The position numbers and the translations under genes are program-made. A stretch of DNA of 64,000 nucleotides, taken from assembly GCA_030432695.1 (NCBI GenBank), contig JAUILN010000020.1:124001-188000 (forward strand). Direction: 5' to 3'. A model generated the notes under the pieces. It saw nothing but the letters and a program-made list of their open reading frames with translations, was not told the DNA's origin and did not search any database. This DNA comes from a bacterium. Its GTDB lineage: Bacteria; Planctomycetota; UBA1135; UBA2386. This document shows positions 56,719 to 64,000 of this stretch, piece after piece (the stretch's first letter is position 1; each line of letters starts with the position of its first letter).

Positions 56719-57606
56719 GCGATCGTTGACGGACGCTCGCAGCAGTCGGTGCGCCAACACGCGCCAACAGCCCGCCGCCTGCGCGAGCTGTTCCGGGCTA
56801 GCCTTCTCCGGTTCCCGCGGTCCGATCGACTCGCCGCTGATGTGACGAAGCAGCAGCAACGCGGCCTGGCCCACGTTCTTGGGGCGATGGGCGCTGATCG
56901 TCATGTCCTGCGCATCGCCGCGGCGCAGCAGCAACTCCTGGTTTCCCAGGGCACGCTCGTCGTCGAGGTAGCGGACCAGTGCCGGCAAGGCGCCGAGGGG
57001 AAGTCTCTGGAGTTCGCTCCAGGCATCTTGCGCGGCGCGGCCATGGCGCTGCATGAGTTGATCGATCAGCTCGGCGAGCCTGGCGTCGTGTGGCAGGTTC
57101 TCAGGCAGCGGGGTCGTGCGGCTGTTCTGGTGTTCTTCGACCAGGTGCTTCAACGCCGCGGTCTGCTCCGTCGGGAAGATCGACGTGCCGCGGAATCGGT
57201 CGGTCAGGAAGTTCCGATCGCCGATCCGCTGCAGCAGGAACAGGCGCTCTCGGCCAAGGTGGCTCCGCATGTCGTTCGCCGTCGGGTGGAACCCATGGGG
57301 GTGGGTCTCGGGTGCGGCGAAGAAAGTCATCCGCTCGGGTAGCGGCTCGTCCGGGTCGACCACCGAGAGCGACTCGTGCACGTCGAGCTTCAGTCGGAGG
57401 TAGCTGCCGCCTCGCTCCGCGGCGCGCACGAGATCGAGAGGGTCGTTGGCGCGGACCGTGGCGCGTAGTACGCACGACGTGCCAAGCAACGTGCGGTCGA
57501 TGTCGGTCCAGACCTCTGCCGGAATGGTCGGAGTCGCGACCTGTGCCGCACCCGGTGCGACCAGTGCACCGAGGATGACGAGTTCGCGAAGCGGGAGGCC
57601 GGGCAT
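56716..57606 (-). CDS. Hypothetical secreted protein located between the two element copies
   Basis: MPGLPLRELVILGALVAPGAAQVATPTIPAEVWTD signal peptide; 296 aa ending LLRASVNDR; stop TAG lies in the right end of repeat copy 1. Confidence 0.75.
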   Translation of the reverse strand: MPGLPLRELVILGALVAPGAAQVATPTIPAEVWTDIDRTLLGTSCVLRATVRANDPLDLVRAAERGGSYLRLKLDVHESLSVVDPDEPLPERMTFFAAPETHPHGFHPTANDMRSHLGRERLFLLQRIGDRNFLTDRFRGTSIFPTEQTAALKHLVEEHQNSRTTPLPENLPHDARLAELIDQLMQRHGRAAQDAWSELQRLPLGALPALVRYLDDERALGNQELLLRRGDAQDMTISAHRPKNVGQAALLLLRHISGESIGPREPEKASPEQLAQAAGCWRVLAHRLLRASVNDR

Positions 57607-57657
57607 CGGGGGAGGGGCCGGTGAAGGCCAGGAGAATGGCGAGGAGACGAGGGGGAC

Positions 57658-57823
57658 TAGTGGTTCGTCGCAGAAGTTCGCGTCGGAAGTCCGCCGCCCC
57701 AGTACGCCGAATCGCTGCGTTGTGCGGCCTCGACGAATCCACCGATTCGCCTACGGCCGCACGCCTTGCGCTCGGCGCCCTGGAACGACGACTTTTCCGG
57801 CGAACTCCTGCGACACATCACTA
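57658..57823. mobile_element. 166-bp palindromic MITE-like element, copy 2 (diverged terminal inverted repeats)
   Basis: Left TAGTGGTTCGTCGCAGAAGTTCGC (57658-57681); right GCGAACTCCTGCGACACATCACTA (57800-57823), 4 mismatches of 24 between arms; same length and orientation as copy 1, ~10 substitutions by hand count; CTAG at both outer edges. Confidence 0.87.
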
Positions 57824-58135
57824 GAGCTGTTCGAGCCTAACTCGGTTCGGGGAGACCGGGGGAACGCGGGCGTCGAGCGCGTGCGGCAACTCGCCGTCCG
57901 AGGATCCACCGCAGTCCGGCCGGATCGGGCGACGGTCCGCTGGCATCGGTTCGCCGATGGCGGCACCGATCGAGTCGTGGAGCGATTCCCGATCCTCGTA
58001 GCAGGACGGGCGGGACTCCGCATTCCGAGGTTCGGACGGATGGCCGACCCGCCAGGTTCGGTTGTGCCTCGCGAATCGTGTGCCCATGATTCCCCAAGCC
58101 ACGCGTGTCCGCGACGTGCCCGTCCCGAGTCGACC

Positions 58136-58708
58136 ATGAACCTGCTTCGCATCCTGTCGTGCCTCGTCCTTTCCTTGCTCTGTGCGTGCGGTAGCAGCGA
58201 CGTCGTCGGCATGCACATCGAACTCGCGGCAGACGGCTCGGCGCTTCTCACGACCCGGAGTCTGCTCGCCCAGAAAGACCCCGGTCCGGTCGAGGAGGTC
58301 ACCAGCGGCGTCGAGTGGTCGGATCGCGTTCGGCTGGTCTGTTCGCAGGGCCGGGTCGCTTCGCTCGACGAACTGGTCCTCGACGGCATCCGCTTCCAGT
58401 CCCGCGAGGGTGGTCTACGGGTCACCGTGCCGTGTGGACCCGATGTGCGGTGGATCGATCGATTCGCTCCGCCGCCGGAAGAGCGGGCCCGCGCAGTCGA
58501 GACCTTCGACCCCCGGGACGAGACCCCCGATGTCGGTTCCCGCCTGATGTTCGAGGTGGTCGTCCCCGGCGAGGTGGTCTCTACCGGTGTGCTGCCTTCG
58601 GTCGGCGCGCGAGCGGCTCACGAGCGTGCCATGGCTTCGCTCGAACTCGCTGTCGCCAGCATCCGCGAACGCGAGCGCGCGGTGGTCTGGGACGTGACCT
58701 GGCGGTGA
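58136..58708 (+). CDS. Hypothetical lipoprotein
   Basis: MNLLRILSCLVLSLLCACGSSDVVGMHIELAADGSALLTTRSL; lipobox LLCAC; 190 aa. Confidence 0.75.
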   Translation: MNLLRILSCLVLSLLCACGSSDVVGMHIELAADGSALLTTRSLLAQKDPGPVEEVTSGVEWSDRVRLVCSQGRVASLDELVLDGIRFQSREGGLRVTVPCGPDVRWIDRFAPPPEERARAVETFDPRDETPDVGSRLMFEVVVPGEVVSTGVLPSVGARAAHERAMASLELAVASIRERERAVVWDVTWR

Positions 58709-59121
58709 CCGGGTCGAAACTCGTGTTCGCGGCGGGCCACGGTGGTCGGGTAGAGATCGCCGCCGGCGCGGTCGATGGCTCGGCAGCCGGCCTCCGATTG
58801 CGCGTCGTGCAGGGGCACGTCCGGGTCGAGGCGTCGGACCGGTTCGACACCGACACGCTCGACGGACTCTGGACACGACTCGGCGAATCCGGAGCTGGCG
58901 TGGCCGAGACGTTGCGGCTCACGGGGCACGCGGGTCGGATCGACCTGACCCTGCGTTTCGTCGACGACGCCGTCGGCCTGCGCGCGGTGCTGCGTCCTGC
59001 GAGCGGCGTGCGCGTGGAAGTGGAACTCGAGGTCGAGCCGCAGCCCGAAGCGTGGCGGACCGTGCTGAGCGCCTGGCTCCGCGATCGCGCGGCGACAGAT
59101 CTCGATCTGCCGGGCCTCTGA
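58705..59121 (+). CDS. Hypothetical protein coupled to the upstream lipoprotein
   Basis: GTG start overlapping upstream stop (GTGA); VTGSKLVFAAGHGGRVEIAAGAVDGSAAGLRLRVVQGHVRVEAS...RDRAATDLDLPGL; 138 aa. Contained in the longer ORF 58315-59121. Confidence 0.6.
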   Translation: MTGSKLVFAAGHGGRVEIAAGAVDGSAAGLRLRVVQGHVRVEASDRFDTDTLDGLWTRLGESGAGVAETLRLTGHAGRIDLTLRFVDDAVGLRAVLRPASGVRVEVELEVEPQPEAWRTVLSAWLRDRAATDLDLPGL

Positions 59122-59136
59122 TCGGTGACCGGCGCG

Positions 59137-61479
59137 TCAGCGCGCCCGGATCTCGATCTCCAGAGCGGGGCCCTCGACCGAGTCGACGTGGAACACCGCA
59201 CTGCCATGGAACCCCTCTCCCTCCACGAGAGCCATGTGCTCGCCGAGCGGCACGCCGAGGGTCGCCATACCGTTACGCAATGCGATGTCATCGACGTCGT
59301 GCGCACCACGCAGCAGCAGCCGTGAACCGTCCAGGTTCGTAACGGCTCCCGTCCCCACGACCCGGAATCTGCATGGGCGGGTCCGGGTGATCGGGATCGT
59401 CACGATGTTGTCGACCCCCGGAGCCAGCTCCACGACCAGTCGAGTACCCAGATGGCGCTCCGTCGGCGCGACGTCGATCTGCCAGCGACCCGGCGCAAAG
59501 CTCCGGAGCGGCGTGGTCCGCTCGTGGCGCCACAGAAGACCGGTCCGGATCCCCGGAGCATCGAGTGGCCGGGCGATGACCCGCAGCTCGGTCAGGGGGG
59601 CACCGGAATCGGTCTCTGGGGCAAGCTGAACGGTGGTCGGGGCGGGCAGGGCCACGGTGCCGAGGTCGAGCGTTTCGCCGGGATCCACCCGCAGGCCTTC
59701 GCGCTGGAAGCTGTCGAGCGGTGAGGATTGTGCGAGTGCGCGCAGGTTCCACGTCCCCGACTGCAGCGGCCCAGCTACCCAGGAGCCGTCCTGCGGCACC
59801 CCGGTCACGAAGCCCGGTCCATCGCCTCGGCGCAGCTCGAGCCGCAACGCGGCGTCCTCGTGACCCCGGGGTCGCTCGAAGCGGCCGCGGATCCACGACG
59901 CCGTGACGGCTCGTGGGTCGTCGACGACGAACTCCACCGCGCCGCTGTGGGGCCGGACGCCGGATCGCCGCCCGAGTACCGAGGGGATGCGGCCGAGCCG
60001 GGCATGCACTACGAGTTCGTAGGCGCGGTCCTCACAGTCGACGAACCGGAACGATCCGTCGGCTGCGGTGACGGCCATCGCGTCCTCCCTTACGACGACC
60101 ACTCCGGTCACCGCCGCGCCGCTGCGGTCGACCACGCGCCCCTCGAGCACGAGCCCGGGTTCCAGCACGAGGTCGACCCGCCGCTGCTCTCCAGTCTGCA
60201 ACTCGAGTTCGACCCGCGCGCGGCCCCAGCGAGGATGGCTCGCGTGCAGGACCCGCGGTCCCGCTTCGAGATCGTCCCAGGCGAACCGGCCGTCAGGATC
60301 GGTGGACGTGCCGCGCCGATCGCTTGCCGACCGCGTCACCCGCACTCCAGAGAGGGTTTGGCCGTCGGGTGTGCGCACCGTTCCCGACACACTCGCGCCG
60401 CGCGGCAAGTCGATCCGCAGTTCCTCGCCAGCGTCGCCGTCCGACATCGCGAGGCTGCCGTGGCGGTCGAGGTGCCCCGGCGCGCGGGCTCGCCAAGACA
60501 GCAGGCCGCTGCGCAGGCCCGAGATTGCGAATCGGCCGTCCGGGTCGCACGAGGCGCGCGCGTGGGCGAGGTCGAGGAAGGCGTCGACCGGATGGGTCGG
60601 TGAGGGGGGCGGGCTGTCACGGGCGATGACCTCGGCGCCGGGCACCGGTCGTCCGTCGGCGCCCAGCACGCGGCCGCGTAGTGTCGTCACCCGTCTCGCG
60701 ACGACCAGTTCCACGAAGTGGCGTTCGCCCTCGTAGGTGACCAGCGCGACCTCCCGTGATCGCGAGTGCGACTCGCTGCTCTCGGCCCAGACCAGCACGT
60801 CGGGGCCTGGCGCGCGGAACGAGAACGATCCGTCCTTCCTGGTGCGTGCGACCACCGAGGCACCTCGCACCGAGTGCCCACCGCTTTGGATCCGCACCCC
60901 GGCAACCGGGCGGTCGTCCTCGTCGCGGACGCTGCCTTGGATCGCGCCGTGGCCTTCGACCAGAACCTCGACATGGCAGGGCTCCCCGGCGACGACCGAC
61001 AGGGGAACGGCGTCGTCGCGCGTCGCGGTCGCCAACCACGGTCCGGGGGTCACAGCCTCGAAGCGCGCCTCGCCACTCGAGTCGGTGAGGCACTGGAGCG
61101 AGGGCGGCGTGTGGTGGAAGTCGAATCCGGGTGAGACGAGCGCGATCCTGATCCCCTCGGCGGGCGCTCGGTTCGCGCGCCAGCGGGCGGTGACCACGAC
61201 CGTGGGGTCGTCGGTGGCTCTCGGTCGGGGGGACCCGGCGGTCTCCGCTTCGAGCAGGCGTCGGACCGGCTCCGCTTCGGTTGGCCGACCGGAGGTCGAC
61301 TCGGCCCGTGGATCGGTCCTCGCGGACGGCCCTGGGACGCCGGGTCGCGCACGGTCGTCGGGTCCCCGGGCAATGCCGGGCCATACCGCGGCGACGGCGA
61401 TTGCCAGAACCGACACCGAGATCAGGACCAGCAGAGTCACGCCGGTCCGGGAGGGCCGGGACTTCGGCGATCCCGTCAC
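59137..61479 (-). CDS. Membrane-anchored carboxypeptidase regulatory-like repeat protein
   Basis: GTG start VTGSPKSRPSRTGVTLLVLISVSVLAIAVAAVWPG; repeats IQGSVRDEDDRPVAGVRIQSGG, LRGRVLGADGRPVPGAEVIA, LEGRVVDRSGAAVTGVVVV. Confidence 0.82.
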   Translation of the reverse strand: MTGSPKSRPSRTGVTLLVLISVSVLAIAVAAVWPGIARGPDDRARPGVPGPSARTDPRAESTSGRPTEAEPVRRLLEAETAGSPRPRATDDPTVVVTARWRANRAPAEGIRIALVSPGFDFHHTPPSLQCLTDSSGEARFEAVTPGPWLATATRDDAVPLSVVAGEPCHVEVLVEGHGAIQGSVRDEDDRPVAGVRIQSGGHSVRGASVVARTRKDGSFSFRAPGPDVLVWAESSESHSRSREVALVTYEGERHFVELVVARRVTTLRGRVLGADGRPVPGAEVIARDSPPPSPTHPVDAFLDLAHARASCDPDGRFAISGLRSGLLSWRARAPGHLDRHGSLAMSDGDAGEELRIDLPRGASVSGTVRTPDGQTLSGVRVTRSASDRRGTSTDPDGRFAWDDLEAGPRVLHASHPRWGRARVELELQTGEQRRVDLVLEPGLVLEGRVVDRSGAAVTGVVVVREDAMAVTAADGSFRFVDCEDRAYELVVHARLGRIPSVLGRRSGVRPHSGAVEFVVDDPRAVTASWIRGRFERPRGHEDAALRLELRRGDGPGFVTGVPQDGSWVAGPLQSGTWNLRALAQSSPLDSFQREGLRVDPGETLDLGTVALPAPTTVQLAPETDSGAPLTELRVIARPLDAPGIRTGLLWRHERTTPLRSFAPGRWQIDVAPTERHLGTRLVVELAPGVDNIVTIPITRTRPCRFRVVGTGAVTNLDGSRLLLRGAHDVDDIALRNGMATLGVPLGEHMALVEGEGFHGSAVFHVDSVEGPALEIEIRAR

Positions 61480-61850
61480 GCCCGGTCCTCTGGCCGCTGA
61501 AGCAGTTCGAGAACGTGCCCGTCGGGATCGCGCAGGAATTGCTGCCGCGCCCCGTCGGGGCGGCTTCGGATCGGCGGAAGTTCGTGCCCCGCCTGGTGCA
61601 GCCGGGCCCGCCAACCCTCGAGGTCGCGCGCCGCGACCGCCCAATGCCGTTCGATCGGCGGGCTCGGATCACCCGGACCGCGACCGATCAGGTGCAGCTC
61701 CTGGGTCGCGCCGACGCGCAGCCAGGCGCCCGGGAATCCCAGGTCCGGCCGCTCGATCGGCTGCATGCCGAGCAGGTCGCGGTAGAAGGCGAGGCTTCGG
61801 CCCACGTCGCGTACGTGCAGGCCGACGTGGTCGATGCCCAGGATCTCCAT
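61476..61850 (-). CDS. VOC/glyoxalase-family protein
   Basis: MEILGIDHVGLHVRDVGRSLAFYRDLLGMQPIERPDLGFPGAWLRVG...FLRDPDGHVLELLQ. Confidence 0.92.
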   Translation of the reverse strand: MEILGIDHVGLHVRDVGRSLAFYRDLLGMQPIERPDLGFPGAWLRVGATQELHLIGRGPGDPSPPIERHWAVAARDLEGWRARLHQAGHELPPIRSRPDGARQQFLRDPDGHVLELLQRPEDRA

Positions 61851-61924
61851 GACGTCCGTCGACTCTATCTTCGGACATCACCCGGTCCCGGCTCGACCTC
61901 TGGATCCCTGGTTCCGCGGCTCGA

Positions 61925-64000
61925 TCAGCGCTCGATCCGCACGTCGCTGAGTTCGATCACCTCCGGCCCCCAGTCGCGGCCGAACACGCGGCGGAATTCG
62001 AACTCCACCGGCACCAGATAGCCGTCGACCACCCGCCAGGTAGCGAGCAGCTCCTCGTCCCCGGTGACGATGCGGGTCGGGACCGGATGTCCGCCGACGA
62101 GGTCGTAGTGAAAGGACCGCTCGGTGCCACCACCGAGGTCGAAGCCGGCGATCAGGCCCTTCTTGACCTCGACCGCGCGGTAGGGACCGCCGTCGATCGG
62201 GAACGCGCCGCGTCGCTCGGCGCCGATCGTCGCACCGGCGAAGGCGTCGTCGAAGTCGCCGCGGCCGGCGACGTCGCGACCGGCCCACAGGCCGAGCCGG
62301 TCGCGCACCGCGTCGCGCAACGACCCGTGCGACGTCGCCGGCAGCTCGTCGTCGATCTCGATGTCGACCGTCGCCCACCGCTCGCCGCGGACCCGGTAGC
62401 CGCGGAATCCGCCGATCGTGACGCTGCCGGTGACGTGCTTCTGCCCGACCCAGACGCCGTCGGTCGCCGGGGTCTCGATGTCGAAGCGAGCCTTCAGCGT
62501 GACCGGCTCGGCCGGGTAGGCCCAGGTCGCGTCCCAGACCGCGCGCAGCGCAGCGAGGCCCGGCCCGCGCGGGGGCGCGGGTTCACCGGCCGACGGATCG
62601 GCAGAATCGAGTTCGAGCTTCGGGAGTTCCAGCTCGATCTCGTGGATCACCGCGCCGGTGGCGTCCTTCCAGACCTCGCGGTAGCCGGACGTCACCGGCA
62701 CACCGTCCACGTCGTCGTAGGTCCACGAGAACACCTGTGCACCATCGTTGGGTCGATGCGAGGTGACGAGGTAGCCGCGCGGGTGGTCCTCGAGGGTCCA
62801 CTCCTCGAAGTTCCCCGACAGGCTCCAGCCGCTGGCGCACAGGCGGCCGTCGGTGATCCGGAACATCTGCATTCCACCGTCGTCGCCGAGGTCGACCAGG
62901 ATGCCGCGCTCCGCGTCGCCCTGGATGCGCTTCTGTGCGTCGGTGGAGAGCTGTCGCCAACCGGGTCCCGCCACCGCTACGAGGTCGTCGGCCATCCGCG
63001 CGAAGCGGTTCTGCGCGGTCAGCTCGGCGACCGAGGGACGCTGCAGGTTGCGGAACGCGTCCCGCAGCGTCGAGCCGATGGCCACGCCCTCGGGCTGTGG
63101 TCCGTCCCAGTCGATCTCCACCTTGCCGGACTTCGACAGCGTGAACATCCCCTTGCCCTGCCGCCGGACGCCGTCGCGGGTCGCGCGGATCGCGAACGCG
63201 CCGCGCACCGCGGTGGGCGCCTCCCAGCGCACCCAGTTCACGTAGGCATCCAGCAACGCCTGCCGGGCCTTCGCCTCGTCCTGCGGGAACTGCTGGCACC
63301 AGTCGACCAGCTCGACCTCCTCGACCTTGGCGCCCGACGCCTGGCCCCACTTCATCCACTCGATGCTGCCCACGAACGACTCCACCGGCACCGTGCGCTC
63401 CTCGCCCGCACCCAGGCTGGCGGTGATCAGCCCCACCGCGTCGCGGGGCCGTGAGAAGCGCGCGCGCAGCAGCACGTCGACTGGCCGGGGCAGCGTGTTG
63501 TGCAGGGCGATCCGGCTCACCGGGACCGTGCCGGCCGCGCCGGCGAGGGTGTCCTGGGTGATCCCGCCGACCTGCACCGGCGGCTGATCGTCGTCGGGCT
63601 CCGGGGTCAGCGATCCGGTGAAGAACGACGCGCGCGTGACGCTCACCTCGAGCCGCTTGGGCAGCTCCCAGATCGAGCCGTAGAGGTGGTAGCGGGTGGT
63701 GCGCCCAGCCGGCACCGGGCGACCAGCTCGGAAGGCCCAGGGCATCCGCGCCCGTGCGATGGTCAGTGCCGTCTCGTCTTTGCGCCGGCCATTGGGCCGC
63801 GCGGTCACTTCGAACACCAAGGGTTCCGCGGTGATCCGGCCGCGGTTGCGCACGTCGACCTCGAGGACGAAGGTGTCGCGGTCGGAGGTCAGTCGGGCGA
63901 CCTTGCACGACAGGTCGGCGACGTCGCCGGGGACGAACTCCGGTGCTGCCTGGGCGACTGCGGACGCCGTCGAGAGCAGGAGGGCGGAGAACAAACGGGC
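61925..64000 (-). CDS. Hypothetical secreted protein (5'-truncated by window edge)
   Basis: Frame stays open to 64000: ...ARLFSALLLSTASAVAQAAPEFVPGDVADLSCKVARLTSDRDTFVLEVDVRN (signal peptide); the ORF-track start at 63994 is a TTG and probably not the real start. Confidence 0.75.
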   Translation of the reverse strand, partial: ARLFSALLLSTASAVAQAAPEFVPGDVADLSCKVARLTSDRDTFVLEVDVRNRGRITAEPLVFEVTARPNGRRKDETALTIARARMPWAFRAGRPVPAGRTTRYHLYGSIWELPKRLEVSVTRASFFTGSLTPEPDDDQPPVQVGGITQDTLAGAAGTVPVSRIALHNTLPRPVDVLLRARFSRPRDAVGLITASLGAGEERTVPVESFVGSIEWMKWGQASGAKVEEVELVDWCQQFPQDEAKARQALLDAYVNWVRWEAPTAVRGAFAIRATRDGVRRQGKGMFTLSKSGKVEIDWDGPQPEGVAIGSTLRDAFRNLQRPSVAELTAQNRFARMADDLVAVAGPGWRQLSTDAQKRIQGDAERGILVDLGDDGGMQMFRITDGRLCASGWSLSGNFEEWTLEDHPRGYLVTSHRPNDGAQVFSWTYDDVDGVPVTSGYREVWKDATGAVIHEIELELPKLELDSADPSAGEPAPPRGPGLAALRAVWDATWAYPAEPVTLKARFDIETPATDGVWVGQKHVTGSVTIGGFRGYRVRGERWATVDIEIDDELPATSHGSLRDAVRDRLGLWAGRDVAGRGDFDDAFAGATIGAERRGAFPIDGGPYRAVEVKKGLIAGFDLGGGTERSFHYDLVGGHPVPTRIVTGDEELLATWRVVDGYLVPVEFEFRRVFGRDWGPEVIELSDVRIER

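Noticed and set aside
56513-57824. ORFs inside the repeats (56513-56719, 57621-57824 plus; 56107-56637, 57101-57742 minus) sharing peptides such as MDSSRPHNAAIRR.GAADFRRELLRRTT
   Set aside because: The similarity is explained entirely by the duplicated 166-bp non-coding palindrome; the frames run from the element into unrelated sequence.
1-64000. tRNA, rRNA, CRISPR arrays, phage or secretion gene clusters
   Set aside because: No recognisable signature on either strand by inspection; a tRNAscan/Infernal run would be decisive.

Overview
64-kb, GC-rich, gene-dense chromosomal window. Its gene content (Ser/Thr kinases fused to TPR or SUMF1 domains, several secreted carboxypeptidase-regulatory-like proteins, fungalysin- and S46-type peptidases) suggests a planctomycete-like bacterium; this taxonomic guess is inference. 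I support about 39 protein-coding genes. No tRNA, rRNA, CRISPR array or intact transposase was recognised. Most large ORFs antisense to these genes are GC-rich shadow ORFs. Main find: two copies of a 166-bp, transposase-less, almost fully palindromic element (56553-56718 and 57658-57823). They have 24-bp terminal inverted repeats (perfect in copy 1) and TA at both ends, resembling a MITE of the IS630/Tc1-mariner type. About 156 of 166 positions match by hand count. The copies lie in direct orientation around a gene for a secreted 296-aa protein. In copy 1 the terminal TAG at each end is the in-frame stop codon of both convergent flanking genes. Other notable items: a nested palindrome TTTACAAC..GTGCCTGGCAC..GTTGTAAA (37085-37123); CCTGACA motifs around a two-component system and a HEAT-like secreted protein; a translationally coupled methyltransferase / membrane protein / GMC oxidoreductase / GH3 operon; a COQ4 homologue; a kinase-SUMF1 fusion; a topoisomerase I with a histone-like lysine-rich tail; an orphan DNA methyltransferase; and a UUCG-tetraloop terminator next to an unexplained 0.3-kb stretch.
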